Shown piece after piece: positions 55,684-64,000 of a stretch of DNA of 64,000 bases. Positions within the stretch are counted from its first letter, which is position 1; each line of letters begins with the position of its first letter. The notes under the pieces were generated by a model. That model was not told the origin of the DNA. It saw only the letters and a list, made by a program, of their open reading frames with translations, and made no database searches. The position numbers were made by a program, and so were the translations under genes. The stretch is from positions 1 to 64,000 of the forward strand of contig JAPLIC010000066.1 in the NCBI GenBank assembly GCA_026389315.1, given 5' to 3'. The DNA comes from Cyanobacteriota bacterium. GTDB lineage: Bacteria > Cyanobacteriota > Cyanobacteriia > PCC-6307 > Cyanobiaceae.

Positions 55684-56589
55684 TCAGCGCAGGCCGCCTG
55701 CGGCGCCCAGCAGTCGGCTGCTCAGGGTTGCCTCGCCCCGGATCTGGCCGCCATCGAGGCGGTGTTCGCAGACGGGGGTCAACACCGCCTGCACATCCTC
55801 CGGCAGCACATGGTCCCGCCCGGCGATCAGGCTCCAGGCCCGTGCCGCCGCCAGCAGGGCCAACCCGGCCCGCGGCGAGAGGGGCAGGCCCGGCCGGCCG
55901 CTGTCCCTGCTGCGGGCCAGCAAATCGAGCACATAATCGAGCAGGGCTGGGCTGGTGTGCACCGTCTGGACCTGCTGTTGCAGCGCCTGCAGGTGGGCCG
56001 GGCTGAGCTCGCTGGCCAACTGGGCCGCCTTGAGCGCCTGGCCCTGCAACAGGGCCCGCTCCGCGTCCCGGGCCGGAAAACCCAGGTTCAAGCGCATCAA
56101 GAAGCGATCCAGCTGGGATTCGGGCAGGGGCGCGGTGCCGCCCTGGTCAAGGCCGTTCTGGGTGGCGATCACCAGGAAGGGCTCGGGCAACGGGTGGCTG
56201 ACGCCATCAACGCTCACCCGTCCGTTGGCCATCGCCTCCAACAGGGCGCTTTGGGTGCGGGGGCTGGCCCGGTTGATTTCATCGGCGAGCAGCACCTGGC
56301 TGAACAGGGGACCGGGGTGAAAGTCGAAACGGCTGCGCTGGCTGTCAAACACATTCAGCCCGGTCAGATCCGCCGGCAGCAAATCACTGGTGAAGCTCAC
56401 CCGGCGAAAGTCCAGGCCAAACCCCCGGGCCAGGGCTTCCGCCAGGCTGGTTTTGCCGGTGCCGGGCAGATCTTCCAACAGCAGATGGCCCCGGGCCAGC
56501 AAACAGGCCAGGGCCAGTTTCACCTGGTGCTCCTTGCCCAGCAGCACCTGCCCGATGGCCGCAATCAGCGCTTGAATAGGGGAATCCAT
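55684..56589 (-). CDS. MoxR-family AAA+ ATPase
   Basis: The 301-residue product has Walker A LEDLPGTGKTSLAEAL, Walker B VLLADEINRASPRTQSALLEAM, sensor 1 VIATQNG, the MoxR TSDLLPADLTGLNVF segment and a C-terminal lid (LSPRAGLALLAAARAWSLIAGRD). MoxR proteins act as chaperones that activate or assemble partners, here presumably the DUF58 and transglutaminase proteins. Start ATG at 56587-56589. Confidence 0.92.
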   Translation of the reverse strand: MDSPIQALIAAIGQVLLGKEHQVKLALACLLARGHLLLEDLPGTGKTSLAEALARGFGLDFRRVSFTSDLLPADLTGLNVFDSQRSRFDFHPGPLFSQVLLADEINRASPRTQSALLEAMANGRVSVDGVSHPLPEPFLVIATQNGLDQGGTAPLPESQLDRFLMRLNLGFPARDAERALLQGQALKAAQLASELSPAHLQALQQQVQTVHTSPALLDYVLDLLARSRDSGRPGLPLSPRAGLALLAAARAWSLIAGRDHVLPEDVQAVLTPVCEHRLDGGQIRGEATLSSRLLGAAGGLR

Positions 56590-56681
56590 CGCGCCCATCC
56601 CCCTGTTTTAGTTGCATTTGGCTTGGCCCCGTGCCCCAGCCTTGCCACTGATTGAATCACAGACCTTGCGAGGCCAGGGGC

Positions 56682-57803
56682 GTGAACCATCAAATCGCCC
56701 CCCACGGGGGCAATCCCCACGGGGGCAACCGGTTGGCCGTGGCCCGGCGCCTTGGTTGCCGGCCCGATCAGTTGCTGGAAGCCAGTGCCTCCCTGGTGCC
56801 CTTCGGTCCGCCCGCCAGCGTGCGTCGCAGCCTGCGCCGGGCCCTGGCCGGTGCGGCGATCAGGGATTATCCCGACCGGGAACACCAGGCGCTGTGCCAG
56901 GCGATCGCCCAGCGCCATGGCTTGGAGCCGGCGATGGTGCTGCCCGGCAATGGCGCCGCCGAGCTGTTCACCTGGGTCGGCCGCGATGCGGCCCGGACCG
57001 GCATCAGCCTGCTGCCGGTTCCTGGTTTCGCCGATTACCGGCGGGCGTTGGCTTGCTGGCAGGGAGCCTGGCGGCCCCTGCCCCTGCCCCTGCGCTGGTC
57101 GGGGCCCTTCCCCCAGCCCTTTCCAGCGCCCACCGAAGCCGACCTGGCCGAGGCCGACGTGGTGTGGATCACCAATCCCCACAACCCGACTGGCCAGCTC
57201 TGGAGCCGGGAGTCCCTGGTGCCCCTGCTGGAGCGTTTCGCGTTGGTGATTGTGGATGAGGCTTTTTTGCCTTTGGTGCCCGGCGGCGAGGCCCAATCGC
57301 TGCTGCCTTGGGTGGGCCGCTGCCCAGGCCTGGTGGTGATCCGCAGCCTCACCAAACTGGCGGCGATTCCGGGGTTGCGGCTCGGCTATGCCCTGGCGGA
57401 TCCCGAACGCCTGGCCCGCTGGGCCGCCTGGCGCGACCCCTGGCCCGTCAACGGCCTGGCGACGGCGGCGGGGGTGGCCCTGATGGCTGATCGCGCCTGG
57501 GACCAGCGCGTGCAGGGCTGGCTGGCGCGGGAAGGCCCCTGGCTGGCTGGGGAGTTGGCCCAACTGCCGGGCCTGGTGCCGATGGCATCGGCGGCCAATT
57601 TTCTGCTGGTGCGCGGTGAGCGGGCTGGCCAGCCCTGCTCTCTCGACGGCCTGCGCCTGGCCCTGGAGCAGTGCCACCGGATTCTGGTGCGGGATTGCCG
57701 CTCATTTGCGGGGCTGGGTGAAAGCTGGCTGCGGCTGGCGGTGCTGGATCGCCGCGGCAACCGGCGCCTGCTTGGCGCCCTGGCCCAGGAGCTGGGGGGC
57801 TGA
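56682..57803 (+). CDS. cobD: CobD-like PLP-dependent aminotransferase
   Basis: The product is a fold-type I PLP enzyme with NPHNPTGQLWSRESLV, DEAFLPLVPGG, and the PLP lysine in IRSLTKLAAIPGLRLGYALAD. The YPDREHQALCQAIAQRHGLEPAMVLPGNGAAELF segment and length match threonine-phosphate decarboxylase (CobD), which supplies aminopropanol phosphate for cobamides, or histidinol-phosphate aminotransferase. Picocyanobacteria make pseudocobalamin, so CobD is plausible. The GTG at 56682 is the likely start; TTG 56652 is in frame. The N-terminus contains a 15-bp duplication. Confidence 0.78.
   Translation: MNHQIAPHGGNPHGGNRLAVARRLGCRPDQLLEASASLVPFGPPASVRRSLRRALAGAAIRDYPDREHQALCQAIAQRHGLEPAMVLPGNGAAELFTWVGRDAARTGISLLPVPGFADYRRALACWQGAWRPLPLPLRWSGPFPQPFPAPTEADLAEADVVWITNPHNPTGQLWSRESLVPLLERFALVIVDEAFLPLVPGGEAQSLLPWVGRCPGLVVIRSLTKLAAIPGLRLGYALADPERLARWAAWRDPWPVNGLATAAGVALMADRAWDQRVQGWLAREGPWLAGELAQLPGLVPMASAANFLLVRGERAGQPCSLDGLRLALEQCHRILVRDCRSFAGLGESWLRLAVLDRRGNRRLLGALAQELGG
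56700..56729. repeat. 15-bp tandem duplication in the cobD-like start region
   Basis: CCCCACGGGGGCAAT (56700-56714) is followed by CCCCACGGGGGCAAC (56715-56729). It encodes PHGGN twice. Each unit is itself a near-palindrome (CCCCACGGGGG). Confidence 0.88.
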
Positions 57804-57841
57804 AGGGGAAGCTCCGCTTCAGACCATTTGGCCCGCTTCAG

Positions 57842-57883
57842 GCCCTTGGGGCCTCAGCCCTTGGAGCCGAGGCCCCCAAGGGC
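57842..57883. repeat. Long inverted repeat between cobD-like gene and alaS
   Basis: GCCCTTGGGGCCTC (57842-57855) pairs with GAGGCCCCCAAGGGC (57869-57883) with one bulged C. It lies between converging genes, just past the alaS stop, so a bidirectional transcription end is likely, though no U tract is present. Further CCAAGGGC-type copies continue into the alaS 3' end (57891-57935). Confidence 0.7.
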
Positions 57884-57887
57884 AGTT

Positions 57888-60590
57888 TCAAGCCCCAAGG
57901 GCCGAGGCCTCAAGGGCCAAGGCCCCTAGGGCCGCCTTCAGGTCGCTGCCGGCTTGCTGCAGGGCCCCATCCAGGGCAGCGCCATCCTTGCCACCGGCCT
58001 GGGCCAGGTTGGGGCGGCCGCCACCACCGCCGCCGCAGGCCTTGGCCACGCCGGCGATAAAGGCCCCCGCCTTGGAGCCGGCGGCGACCACCGCCGCACC
58101 GAAGGCCGCCGCCAGCACCACCTTGCTCCCATCGGCCGGGTCGGGCAGGCCCCCCAGCACCACGGCGGCATTGCTGCCCAGTTGCTCCTGCAGTTGCTGG
58201 GCCGCCGTCTGCAGGTCGCCGCCTTCAACCCCATCAAGACGCGCCACCAGCAGTTGGCAGGCGCCGCTGCCTTCGGCCCGGCTGATCAGGGCCGCCGCCT
58301 TGGCTCTCGCCAACTCGGCCTGGGCCGCCGCCAGGGCCTTGCCGGTGGCCTTGAGTTCGTCCTGCAGGGCCAACACCCGCTCAACGATCTCGCCCGGTTG
58401 GGCCTTGAAGCGGTCCCCCAGGGTTTTGACCACCGCCTCCCGCTCGTTGAGGTAGCCGAGCACCGCCGGTCCGGCCACCGCTTCGATGCGGCGGATGCCG
58501 GCGGCCACCCCCGATTCGCTGATGATCTTGAACAGGCCGATCTCGGCGGTGCTGGCCACGTGGGTGCCGCCGCACAGCTCCATCGAGACTCCGGGAACAT
58601 CCACCACCCGCACCACCTCGCCGTACTTTTCGCCAAACATGGCCACGGCACCGGCGGCCCGGGCCTGGTCGATCGCCATTTCGGCCACCTGCAGGGCGTG
58701 GCCCTCGCTGATCCAGCCGTTGATCAGGGTTTCGATAGTGATCAGTTCTTGGGCCGTGACAGCCCGGGGGCAGTGGAAATCAAAGCGCAGGCGGTCGAAA
58801 TCCACCAACGATCCGGCCTGGGCGATGGCCGGATCCACCACCTGCTTGAGGGCCGCCTGCAGCAGGTGGGTGGCCGTGTGGTTGGCCTGGGCGCGGCGGC
58901 GGCAGGCGGGATCGACGCGGGCCAGCACCACATCGCCCACGGCCAACTGCCCCCGCTGCAGCTGGCCGCTGTGCACGAACACACTGCGGTTGCGGCTGAC
59001 GACCTCAATCGCCACCAGCAGGCCGTCGCCATCCCCGCCCTGGCCGATCAACAGGCCCCGATCCCCCACCTGGCCGCCGCCTTCGCCGTAGAAAGGCGTT
59101 GTATCGAGCACAATCTGGAGCTCGTCTCCGGCTGTGGCCCGTTCGGCGGCCGATCCATTGACCACCAGGGCCAGTACACAGCTGGCCTGCTCCAGTTGGC
59201 TGTAGCCGGCGAACTGGGTGGCCGCCAGGGCGCCGGCCACCTGCTCGATCGCCCCCTGCACGGTCAGATCGAGGCTGACGGCGGCAGCCTTGGCCCGCTG
59301 CCGCTGGGCCGCCATCGCCGCCTCAAAGCCGGCCAGGTCCACCGTCAGGCCGTGCTCTTCGGCGATCTCCTCGGTGAGCTCCAGGGGGAAGCCATAGGTG
59401 TCGTAAAGCTCAAAAGCCTGCTCACCACTGATCTGAGCCGGCTGGGCCGCCAGCACATCGGCCAGCAGTTTTTCACCCCGCTCCAGGGTTTCCAGGAAGC
59501 GGGCCTCCTCCCGATTCAGCTCCGCCAGAATGGCCTCGCGACGCTCCAGCAGCAGGGGGAAGGCCTCGGCCATCAGGGCGATGGCCCCTGCGCCCATCGA
59601 GCCCAGAAAGGGCTTGTCGATGCCAAGCAAGCGGCCATGGCGCACCACCCGCCGCAGCAGCCGCCGCAGGATGTAGCCGCGGCCAAGGTTGGAGGCGCTG
59701 ACCCCATCGGCGATCAGCTGGGTGATGGCGCGGCTGTGGTCGCCGATCACCTTGAGGCTGGTGCGGCCGGCTGCGTTGAGGTTTTGGTAATCAACCCCAG
59801 CCAATTGGGCAGCCTGCTCAATGAGTGGATAGATCAGATCGGTTTCGTAATTATTGCTCACCCCCTGCAAGATCTGGGCCATGCGCTCTAGGCCCATGCC
59901 GGTATCAATGCTGCGGTTGGCCAGGGGCGTCAGCTGGCCCTCGGCGTCCCGGTTGTATTGCATGAAGACCAGATTGTAAAACTCGATGAAGCGGCTGTCG
60001 TCTTCTAGATCGATCGTCTCAGCACCCAGTTCTGGTTTGAAGTCGTAGTAAATTTCCGAGCAGGGGCCGCAGGGTCCCGTGGGCCCCGAAGCCCAGAAAT
60101 TATCGGCCTCATCCATGCGGATGATGCGCCGTGGATCGACGCCCACCTCATCACGCCAGATGGCAGCGGCCTCGTCATCTTCACGAAAGACGCTGACGAC
60201 CAGATTGTTGGCTTTGAGGCCGAAAACCTGGGTGCTGAGTTCCCAGGCCCAGGCGATGGCCTGGGCTTTGAAATAGTCGCCAAACGAAAAGTTGCCCAAC
60301 ATCTCGAAGTAGGTGTGGTGCCGCGCCGTGCGACCCACGTTCTCGATGTCATTGGTGCGGATGCATTTCTGGCTGCTGGTGGCCCGGGCCGCCGGCCGCT
60401 GCTGCTGCCCCAGAAACACCGGTTTGAAGGGCAGCATGCCGGCGATGGTCAGCAGCACCGTGGGGTCCTCCGGCACCAGGGAGGCGCTGGCGATGCGCCG
60501 GTGCTCCCGGGCTTCGTAGAAGCGCAGGAAGGCCTCGCGGATCTCGGCACCGGAGCGGGGGCGGGGGCCGGAGGGGGAGGCGGCGGTCAT
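57888..60590 (-). CDS. alaS: Alanyl-tRNA synthetase
   Basis: The 900-residue product has the class II core (FLRFYEAREHRRIASASLVPEDPT, IRTNDIENVGRTARHHTYFEMLGNFSFGDYFK), the editing domain with zinc ligands in ANHTATHLL and MELCGGTHVASTAEIG, and a C-terminal domain ending with CGGGGGGRPNLAQAGG as expected. Start ATG at 60588-60590; it overlaps the upstream cyclase stop by ATGA. The last residues (ALGALALEASALGA) are encoded by low-complexity repeats. Confidence 0.97.
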   Translation of the reverse strand: MTAASPSGPRPRSGAEIREAFLRFYEAREHRRIASASLVPEDPTVLLTIAGMLPFKPVFLGQQQRPAARATSSQKCIRTNDIENVGRTARHHTYFEMLGNFSFGDYFKAQAIAWAWELSTQVFGLKANNLVVSVFREDDEAAAIWRDEVGVDPRRIIRMDEADNFWASGPTGPCGPCSEIYYDFKPELGAETIDLEDDSRFIEFYNLVFMQYNRDAEGQLTPLANRSIDTGMGLERMAQILQGVSNNYETDLIYPLIEQAAQLAGVDYQNLNAAGRTSLKVIGDHSRAITQLIADGVSASNLGRGYILRRLLRRVVRHGRLLGIDKPFLGSMGAGAIALMAEAFPLLLERREAILAELNREEARFLETLERGEKLLADVLAAQPAQISGEQAFELYDTYGFPLELTEEIAEEHGLTVDLAGFEAAMAAQRQRAKAAAVSLDLTVQGAIEQVAGALAATQFAGYSQLEQASCVLALVVNGSAAERATAGDELQIVLDTTPFYGEGGGQVGDRGLLIGQGGDGDGLLVAIEVVSRNRSVFVHSGQLQRGQLAVGDVVLARVDPACRRRAQANHTATHLLQAALKQVVDPAIAQAGSLVDFDRLRFDFHCPRAVTAQELITIETLINGWISEGHALQVAEMAIDQARAAGAVAMFGEKYGEVVRVVDVPGVSMELCGGTHVASTAEIGLFKIISESGVAAGIRRIEAVAGPAVLGYLNEREAVVKTLGDRFKAQPGEIVERVLALQDELKATGKALAAAQAELARAKAAALISRAEGSGACQLLVARLDGVEGGDLQTAAQQLQEQLGSNAAVVLGGLPDPADGSKVVLAAAFGAAVVAAGSKAGAFIAGVAKACGGGGGGRPNLAQAGGKDGAALDGALQQAGSDLKAALGALALEASALGA

Positions 60591-62554
60591 GGCGGCGGCA
60601 GGGGCCCGGGCGGCAGGCCCATGTTCCCACTGGGGCCGCCGCCGCCTATGGCGGTGCCGCCATGGGCGGCGGCGGCGCTGAACACCTCGATTTCCCCCAG
60701 CCCCTTGACCGCCCGCTGGCCGTGGCTGTGCAGCGCGAATTCCGGGTCGTCCGCCACCAGCTGGGCCGTGGCGCCATCGAGGCAGATCGGGTTCTCCAGC
60801 TGGCGGGTGAGCCCCTCCATCCGGCTCGCCCGGTTCACCGTGTCGCCGATCACCGTGAACTCCAGCCGCTGGGGGCTGCCGATCTGACCCGCCACCACCG
60901 GCCCGCTCGCCAGGCCGACGCCACTGGCCAGCGGTTCCTCCCCCGCCGCCTCTCCCCCCTGGAGCCGCCACTCCTCATTGAGCTGGCGCAGCCGCTCCCC
61001 CATCGCCAGGGCGCAGCGCAGCGCCGCCGCCGCCTCGTAGCGCGGCCCGCGCCCCAGCGGCGAGCCGAACACCGCCATCACCGCATCGCCGATGAACTTG
61101 TCGATCGTGCCGCCATGGGCGCTGATCACCGCCACCATCGCCCCCAGGTAGGTATTGAGCTGGCGCACATGCCGTTCGCTCTCGCCGGCGGCGCTGCGGC
61201 GCCGCGTCAGCTCGGTGAAGCCCTTCAGATCGGAGAACAGCACCGTCACCTCCAGCACCCGGCCGCGCAGGATGCCCCGCGCCGATTCCGGGTCGGCCAG
61301 GATCTCAGCCACCACGCTGGGGGCCACGTAACGCTCGAAGGTTTGGCGCAGCCGGCGGCGCTCCCGACCCTCCAGCAGGTAGGCGTTGCCGCCATGGAGC
61401 AGGGCCAGCAGCACCAGGCCGCTGGCGGGGGCCAGCAGGGGAATCCAGCGATGGTTCAGCTGCAACGCCAGCACCGCAGCCAGCAGCTGCAGCGCCAGGA
61501 CTGCCCCCACCACCCCGAGACGCCAGACCAGGGGGCGGCGCGCCAGGGCCAGGCCACCGGCCACCAGCAGGGGCAGCATCGCCAGCAGGGCCCGGCGCAA
61601 GTCGGCCTCTGGCCAGGGCAGCAAGCCGTCGCCTTGGAGGGAGTTGGCGGTGGCGGTGGCCAGCAGCTCCAGGCCGGAGAGCGGCCCGAAGGCGGTGGCG
61701 TGCCGTCCCCCCTCCACTGGACCGACCACCACCACGGCATCTTGCAGCCGGGCTCGCAGCGGCTGGTTGCGCCAGCGCTGGGGATCGAGCACCTCCCAGG
61801 CGGGAAGGCGGCTGAAGCTGCCCTCCGGTCCGTAGACATTGAGGCCGGTGCGCCGATCCGCCTGGCGGGCTGGCCACCCGGCCAGCCGCAGCAGGGTGGT
61901 GGACAGTCCCGGCGGGCTCTCCACCCCCTGGGCCCGCAACAGACCGCTGGCATAGGCCTCCGGATGGCGCAGGGGCTCGCCGGGCACGGGCGCCAGGCTG
62001 TTGCTGAGACCCACCGCCGCCCGCCCGCCGATCGCCGGCAGGAAGAGCTCTGGCAACACCAGGGTGAGGCCGCCGGCCCCGCGGGAGTCCTCCGGCTCCA
62101 GCATCTCGGCGGCGAGGGCCACCCGGCCCCGGGCGCCGGCCAGGAAACGGCGGAAGGCCTCGTCATCCGCCGCTCCCTTGCCGCTGGGCCCCTCAAACAC
62201 CACGTTGATGGCCACCGCCTTGGCGCCGGCCGCCAGCAGGCGCCGGCCCAGCTCGCCGTAGGCCGCCCGCGGCCAGGGCAGGGTGTCGGTGCCACGGGTC
62301 CAGGCCGGTTGGTTGGGGCTGCGGGAGAACCAGGCCGCCTGCTGCAGGCTGGCGTCGTCGATGGGCACCACAATCACCGCCGGGGGAGGACGGCGCGGGC
62401 CGCGCCAAAGCAGCAGCTGCTGCTCCAGATTGCGCTCCCAGATCCGCCAGCGCGGCCCCGGCCAACCCGCCGTGCCGCCCATCCACAGGCTGATGGCGGC
62501 GGTCAGCGCCGCCAGGACAACGGTGCGACCCGGACGCGGGGAGGGGAGGGCCAT
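60587..62554 (-). CDS. CHASE2-domain adenylate/guanylate cyclase
   Basis: The 655-residue product has an N-terminal membrane helix, an extracytoplasmic CHASE2 domain (about 40-310: VIVVPIDDASLQQAAW, LPWPRAAYGELGRRLLAAGAKAVAINVVF), three further membrane helices (about 325-395) and a class III cyclase domain with metal Asp in VLFSDLKGFTELT, GTIDKFIGDAVMAVFG and FTVIGDTVNRASRMEGL. All catalytic residues appear present, the Asp in IGDTVN favouring ATP as substrate. The C-terminus is Gly/Pro-rich. It follows the FecR gene by 19 bp and its stop overlaps the alaS start. Confidence 0.9.
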   Translation of the reverse strand: MALPSPRPGRTVVLAALTAAISLWMGGTAGWPGPRWRIWERNLEQQLLLWRGPRRPPPAVIVVPIDDASLQQAAWFSRSPNQPAWTRGTDTLPWPRAAYGELGRRLLAAGAKAVAINVVFEGPSGKGAADDEAFRRFLAGARGRVALAAEMLEPEDSRGAGGLTLVLPELFLPAIGGRAAVGLSNSLAPVPGEPLRHPEAYASGLLRAQGVESPPGLSTTLLRLAGWPARQADRRTGLNVYGPEGSFSRLPAWEVLDPQRWRNQPLRARLQDAVVVVGPVEGGRHATAFGPLSGLELLATATANSLQGDGLLPWPEADLRRALLAMLPLLVAGGLALARRPLVWRLGVVGAVLALQLLAAVLALQLNHRWIPLLAPASGLVLLALLHGGNAYLLEGRERRRLRQTFERYVAPSVVAEILADPESARGILRGRVLEVTVLFSDLKGFTELTRRRSAAGESERHVRQLNTYLGAMVAVISAHGGTIDKFIGDAVMAVFGSPLGRGPRYEAAAALRCALAMGERLRQLNEEWRLQGGEAAGEEPLASGVGLASGPVVAGQIGSPQRLEFTVIGDTVNRASRMEGLTRQLENPICLDGATAQLVADDPEFALHSHGQRAVKGLGEIEVFSAAAAHGGTAIGGGGPSGNMGLPPGPLPPP

Positions 62555-62573
62555 TCAGGACAAGGGCACGGGC

Positions 62574-63287
62574 TCAGAAGATGCCGAAGCGGCGCAGGAT
62601 GGGCACCGAGGGCACCGAGGGCACCGAAGGCAACGTCACGCCGGGGACGAAGGAGCGGATGTGGCTTTCCAGTGCCGCGAAGCCGGGCAGGGTGCTGCGG
62701 AAGCCGCTGAACAGCGGGCCGGACAGGATGGCGTTGTAGTCGCCGGAGCTGAGGCGCAGCAGGGTGAGGATGACGCCCTGGGCCGAGAGCTTCACCTTCT
62801 GGCCCGCCTCCACCGCCGTGGCGGGTTTGCCGCTGGGCTCGCCGTCCTGGAGTTGCTCCACGTCCACGCTGCCCTCCAGCACCGAGAGCTCGGCGCTGCC
62901 GTCCTCCTGCACATCAATCAGGTAATTGGTGCCGCGCACGCTGAGGCGGGCGGAACGGGTGCAGCCGTTCTGCTTGCCGGAAACCAGGATCTGGCCCTTT
63001 TCCACCAGGAAGCAACTGGAGCCGAGCCTGAGCAGGGAGAAGCGATTGATGCGGCCGGCGGCGCCGGTGCTGAAGGCCAGCTGGCCGCGGCTGTTGCGGG
63101 TGCTCACCGTCTCGGGAGCCGAGGCCCGATCCTTGGGCGCCGCCTGTTTCTGATTGATGAATAGCTCTTGGCCATCGAGGATTTCCTGCACGGTGGCGGA
63201 TTCAGCCGCCCAGCCGCTTTGGCTGTCGGCGATCGCCAGGGCCAGCAGCAGCGCCGCCGCGAGGGGGACGGCAGGGACTCGGGCCAT
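62574..63287 (-). CDS. FecR domain-containing secreted protein
   Basis: From the ATG at 63285-63287 the 237-residue product has a signal peptide (VPLAAALLLALAIADSQSGWA), then a FecR-type beta-domain: INRFSLLRLGSSCFLVEKGQILVSG, RLSVRGTNYLIDVQEDGSAELSVLEGSVDV and AVEAGQKVKLS. It ends with a VPSVPSVP repeat encoded by 9-bp tandem DNA. An upstream ATG at 63314 is also in frame. FecR-domain proteins in cyanobacteria often neighbour CHASE2 kinases or cyclases and are thought to be envelope sensors. Confidence 0.85.
   Translation of the reverse strand: MARVPAVPLAAALLLALAIADSQSGWAAESATVQEILDGQELFINQKQAAPKDRASAPETVSTRNSRGQLAFSTGAAGRINRFSLLRLGSSCFLVEKGQILVSGKQNGCTRSARLSVRGTNYLIDVQEDGSAELSVLEGSVDVEQLQDGEPSGKPATAVEAGQKVKLSAQGVILTLLRLSSGDYNAILSGPLFSGFRSTLPGFAALESHIRSFVPGVTLPSVPSVPSVPILRRFGIF
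62601..62627. repeat. 9-bp tandem repeat in the FecR-domain gene
   Basis: GGGCACCGA occurs three times in tandem (62601-62627), followed by a degenerate fourth copy, encoding the SVP repeats near the C-terminus. Confidence 0.88.
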
Positions 63288-63399
63288 CGCACCCCCGAAA
63301 ATGATAGCCCCCATTGTGGTGCCAATTCGCCCCACCGGCGTAACCCCACCGGTGTATTGGTTCCGGGGAAGATGGGGATCCACCATTCGCTAATGACAG

Positions 63400-64000
63400 A
63401 TGGAGCTGCTGCAGCGCCTCCTGGTCGCCCTGCTGGCAACCGTCGCCCTCGTGGCCGTGGCCGAGCTCTGCCGGCGGCGGCGCCTGGTCCTGCCCCCCGC
63501 CCGTCTGGTGCTGCTCGCCCTGGCCAGCTGGGTGGTGATCGGCGCCGAGACGCGAGCGCTGCTGGGACCGATGGCCCATCGCTGGCTGGATCTGGCGGGG
63601 CTGCTGCTGCTGTGCCTCACCGCCGTGCGGCTGGTGCTGTGGGTGGGCCTGGAGATCCCCAGCAGCCTCGGCTGGTGGCGACGGCCCCCGCAGTTGCTGG
63701 TGCAGCTGCTGATGCTGGGCTTCGGCGGCCTGATCGCCGTTGTCGTGGTGCGCCAGATCCTCAAGATCGAGCTGCTCGGGCTGATCACCACCTCCGCCGT
63801 GCTCACCGCCGTGATCGGTTTTGCCTCCCAGGGGCTGCTCAAGGACCTGATCGCCGGGCTGGAGCTGCAACTGGGCGACGACTTCGCGATCGGCGATCTG
63901 GTCGATCTGGGCGGCCACCAGGGCGTGGTGGAAAGCGTGAGCTGGCGGGACACCAGCCTGCGCACCATCGAGGGCACCCGCCTGGTGGTACCGAACAGCA
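63400..64000 (+). CDS. MscS-family mechanosensitive channel, N-terminal part (cut by window end)
   Basis: The frame starts with ATG 63400 and is still open at the window end (about 200 residues). It has hydrophobic helices at about 5-22, 33-50 and 62-82, then a fourth (LLMLGFGGLIAVVVV) leading to the pore helix TTSAVLTAVIGFASQGLLKDLIAGLELQLGDDFAIGDLV and the beta domain GHQGVVESVSWRDTSLRTIEGTRLVVPNS. These are the MscS hallmarks. Some cyanobacterial MscS relatives carry a C-terminal cyclic-nucleotide-binding domain; the end is outside the window, so this cannot be checked here. It is divergent from the FecR-cyclase unit. Confidence 0.9.
   Translation, partial: MELLQRLLVALLATVALVAVAELCRRRRLVLPPARLVLLALASWVVIGAETRALLGPMAHRWLDLAGLLLLCLTAVRLVLWVGLEIPSSLGWWRRPPQLLVQLLMLGFGGLIAVVVVRQILKIELLGLITTSAVLTAVIGFASQGLLKDLIAGLELQLGDDFAIGDLVDLGGHQGVVESVSWRDTSLRTIEGTRLVVPNS

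Overview
The window is chromosomal DNA from a GC-rich unicellular cyanobacterium of the Synechococcus/Cyanobium (picocyanobacterial) type. The evidence is the mixture of photosynthesis genes (psbV cytochrome c-550, plant-type ferredoxin, the variable chain of ferredoxin-thioredoxin reductase, a photosystem II S4-domain protein), a complete circadian clock locus kaiA-kaiB-kaiC, and many cyanobacteria-restricted families (DUF1818, DUF3747, PsbV, short RpoZ). Most of it is densely packed housekeeping sequence with short gaps and frequent 1-4 nt gene overlaps. Nearly all calls come from reading the translated sequences; no database search was possible.

Layout. 1-313: 3' end of a methyltransferase. 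569-3267: an intact IS21-family insertion sequence (istA, istB) with paired subterminal repeats and a 6-bp target duplication. 3316-4347: an AT-rich formylglycine-generating-enzyme-like, PEP-CTERM-tailed gene broken by two in-frame stops, its start lying 48 bp beyond the IS end. 4449-13646: msrB, secG, gpmI, pyrR, ftrV, an Hsp70-like ATPase, rpoZ, a DUF1818 gene, an EVE-domain gene, murD and tRNA-Val(GAC). 13804-25173: S4 protein, serA, prmA, petF, psbV, rnz, SpoIID-like, nagB, yebC, truB, rpmA, rplU. 25336-30245: kaiABC, convergent with a membrane histidine kinase/OmpR-type regulator pair. 30373-38909: two small proteins, an ABC1 kinase, a YidB-like protein, enolase, a glyoxalase, a ClpB-type disaggregase. 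38976-43352: secE-nusG-rplK-rplA-(SGNH lipoprotein)-rplJ-rplL. 43621-51807: DUF3747 protein, rnhA, pyrD and the type IV pilus set pilM-N-O-Q. 51796-64000: pentapeptide/TPR protein, the MoxR-DUF58-transglutaminase set, a CobD-like aminotransferase, alaS, a CHASE2 adenylate/guanylate cyclase, a FecR-domain protein and the start of an MscS channel.

How the parts work together: KaiABC forms the post-translational oscillator. secE/nusG and the L11-L1 and L10-L7/L12 genes form the usual translation/transcription cluster, with translational feedback leaders suspected. PilM/N/O/Q form the inner-membrane platform and outer-membrane pore of type IV pili. FecR, the CHASE2 cyclase and alaS are tightly packed on one strand and face an MscS channel, suggesting an envelope-sensing, cyclic-nucleotide module. 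The points most worth a second look are the compositionally distinct kaiBC/kinase block and the AT-rich core inside pilQ, the decayed PEP-CTERM gene beside the IS, the SGNH lipoprotein inside the ribosomal cluster, and the FecR/CHASE2 cyclase/MscS neighbourhood. I found no CRISPR array, rRNA or prophage.
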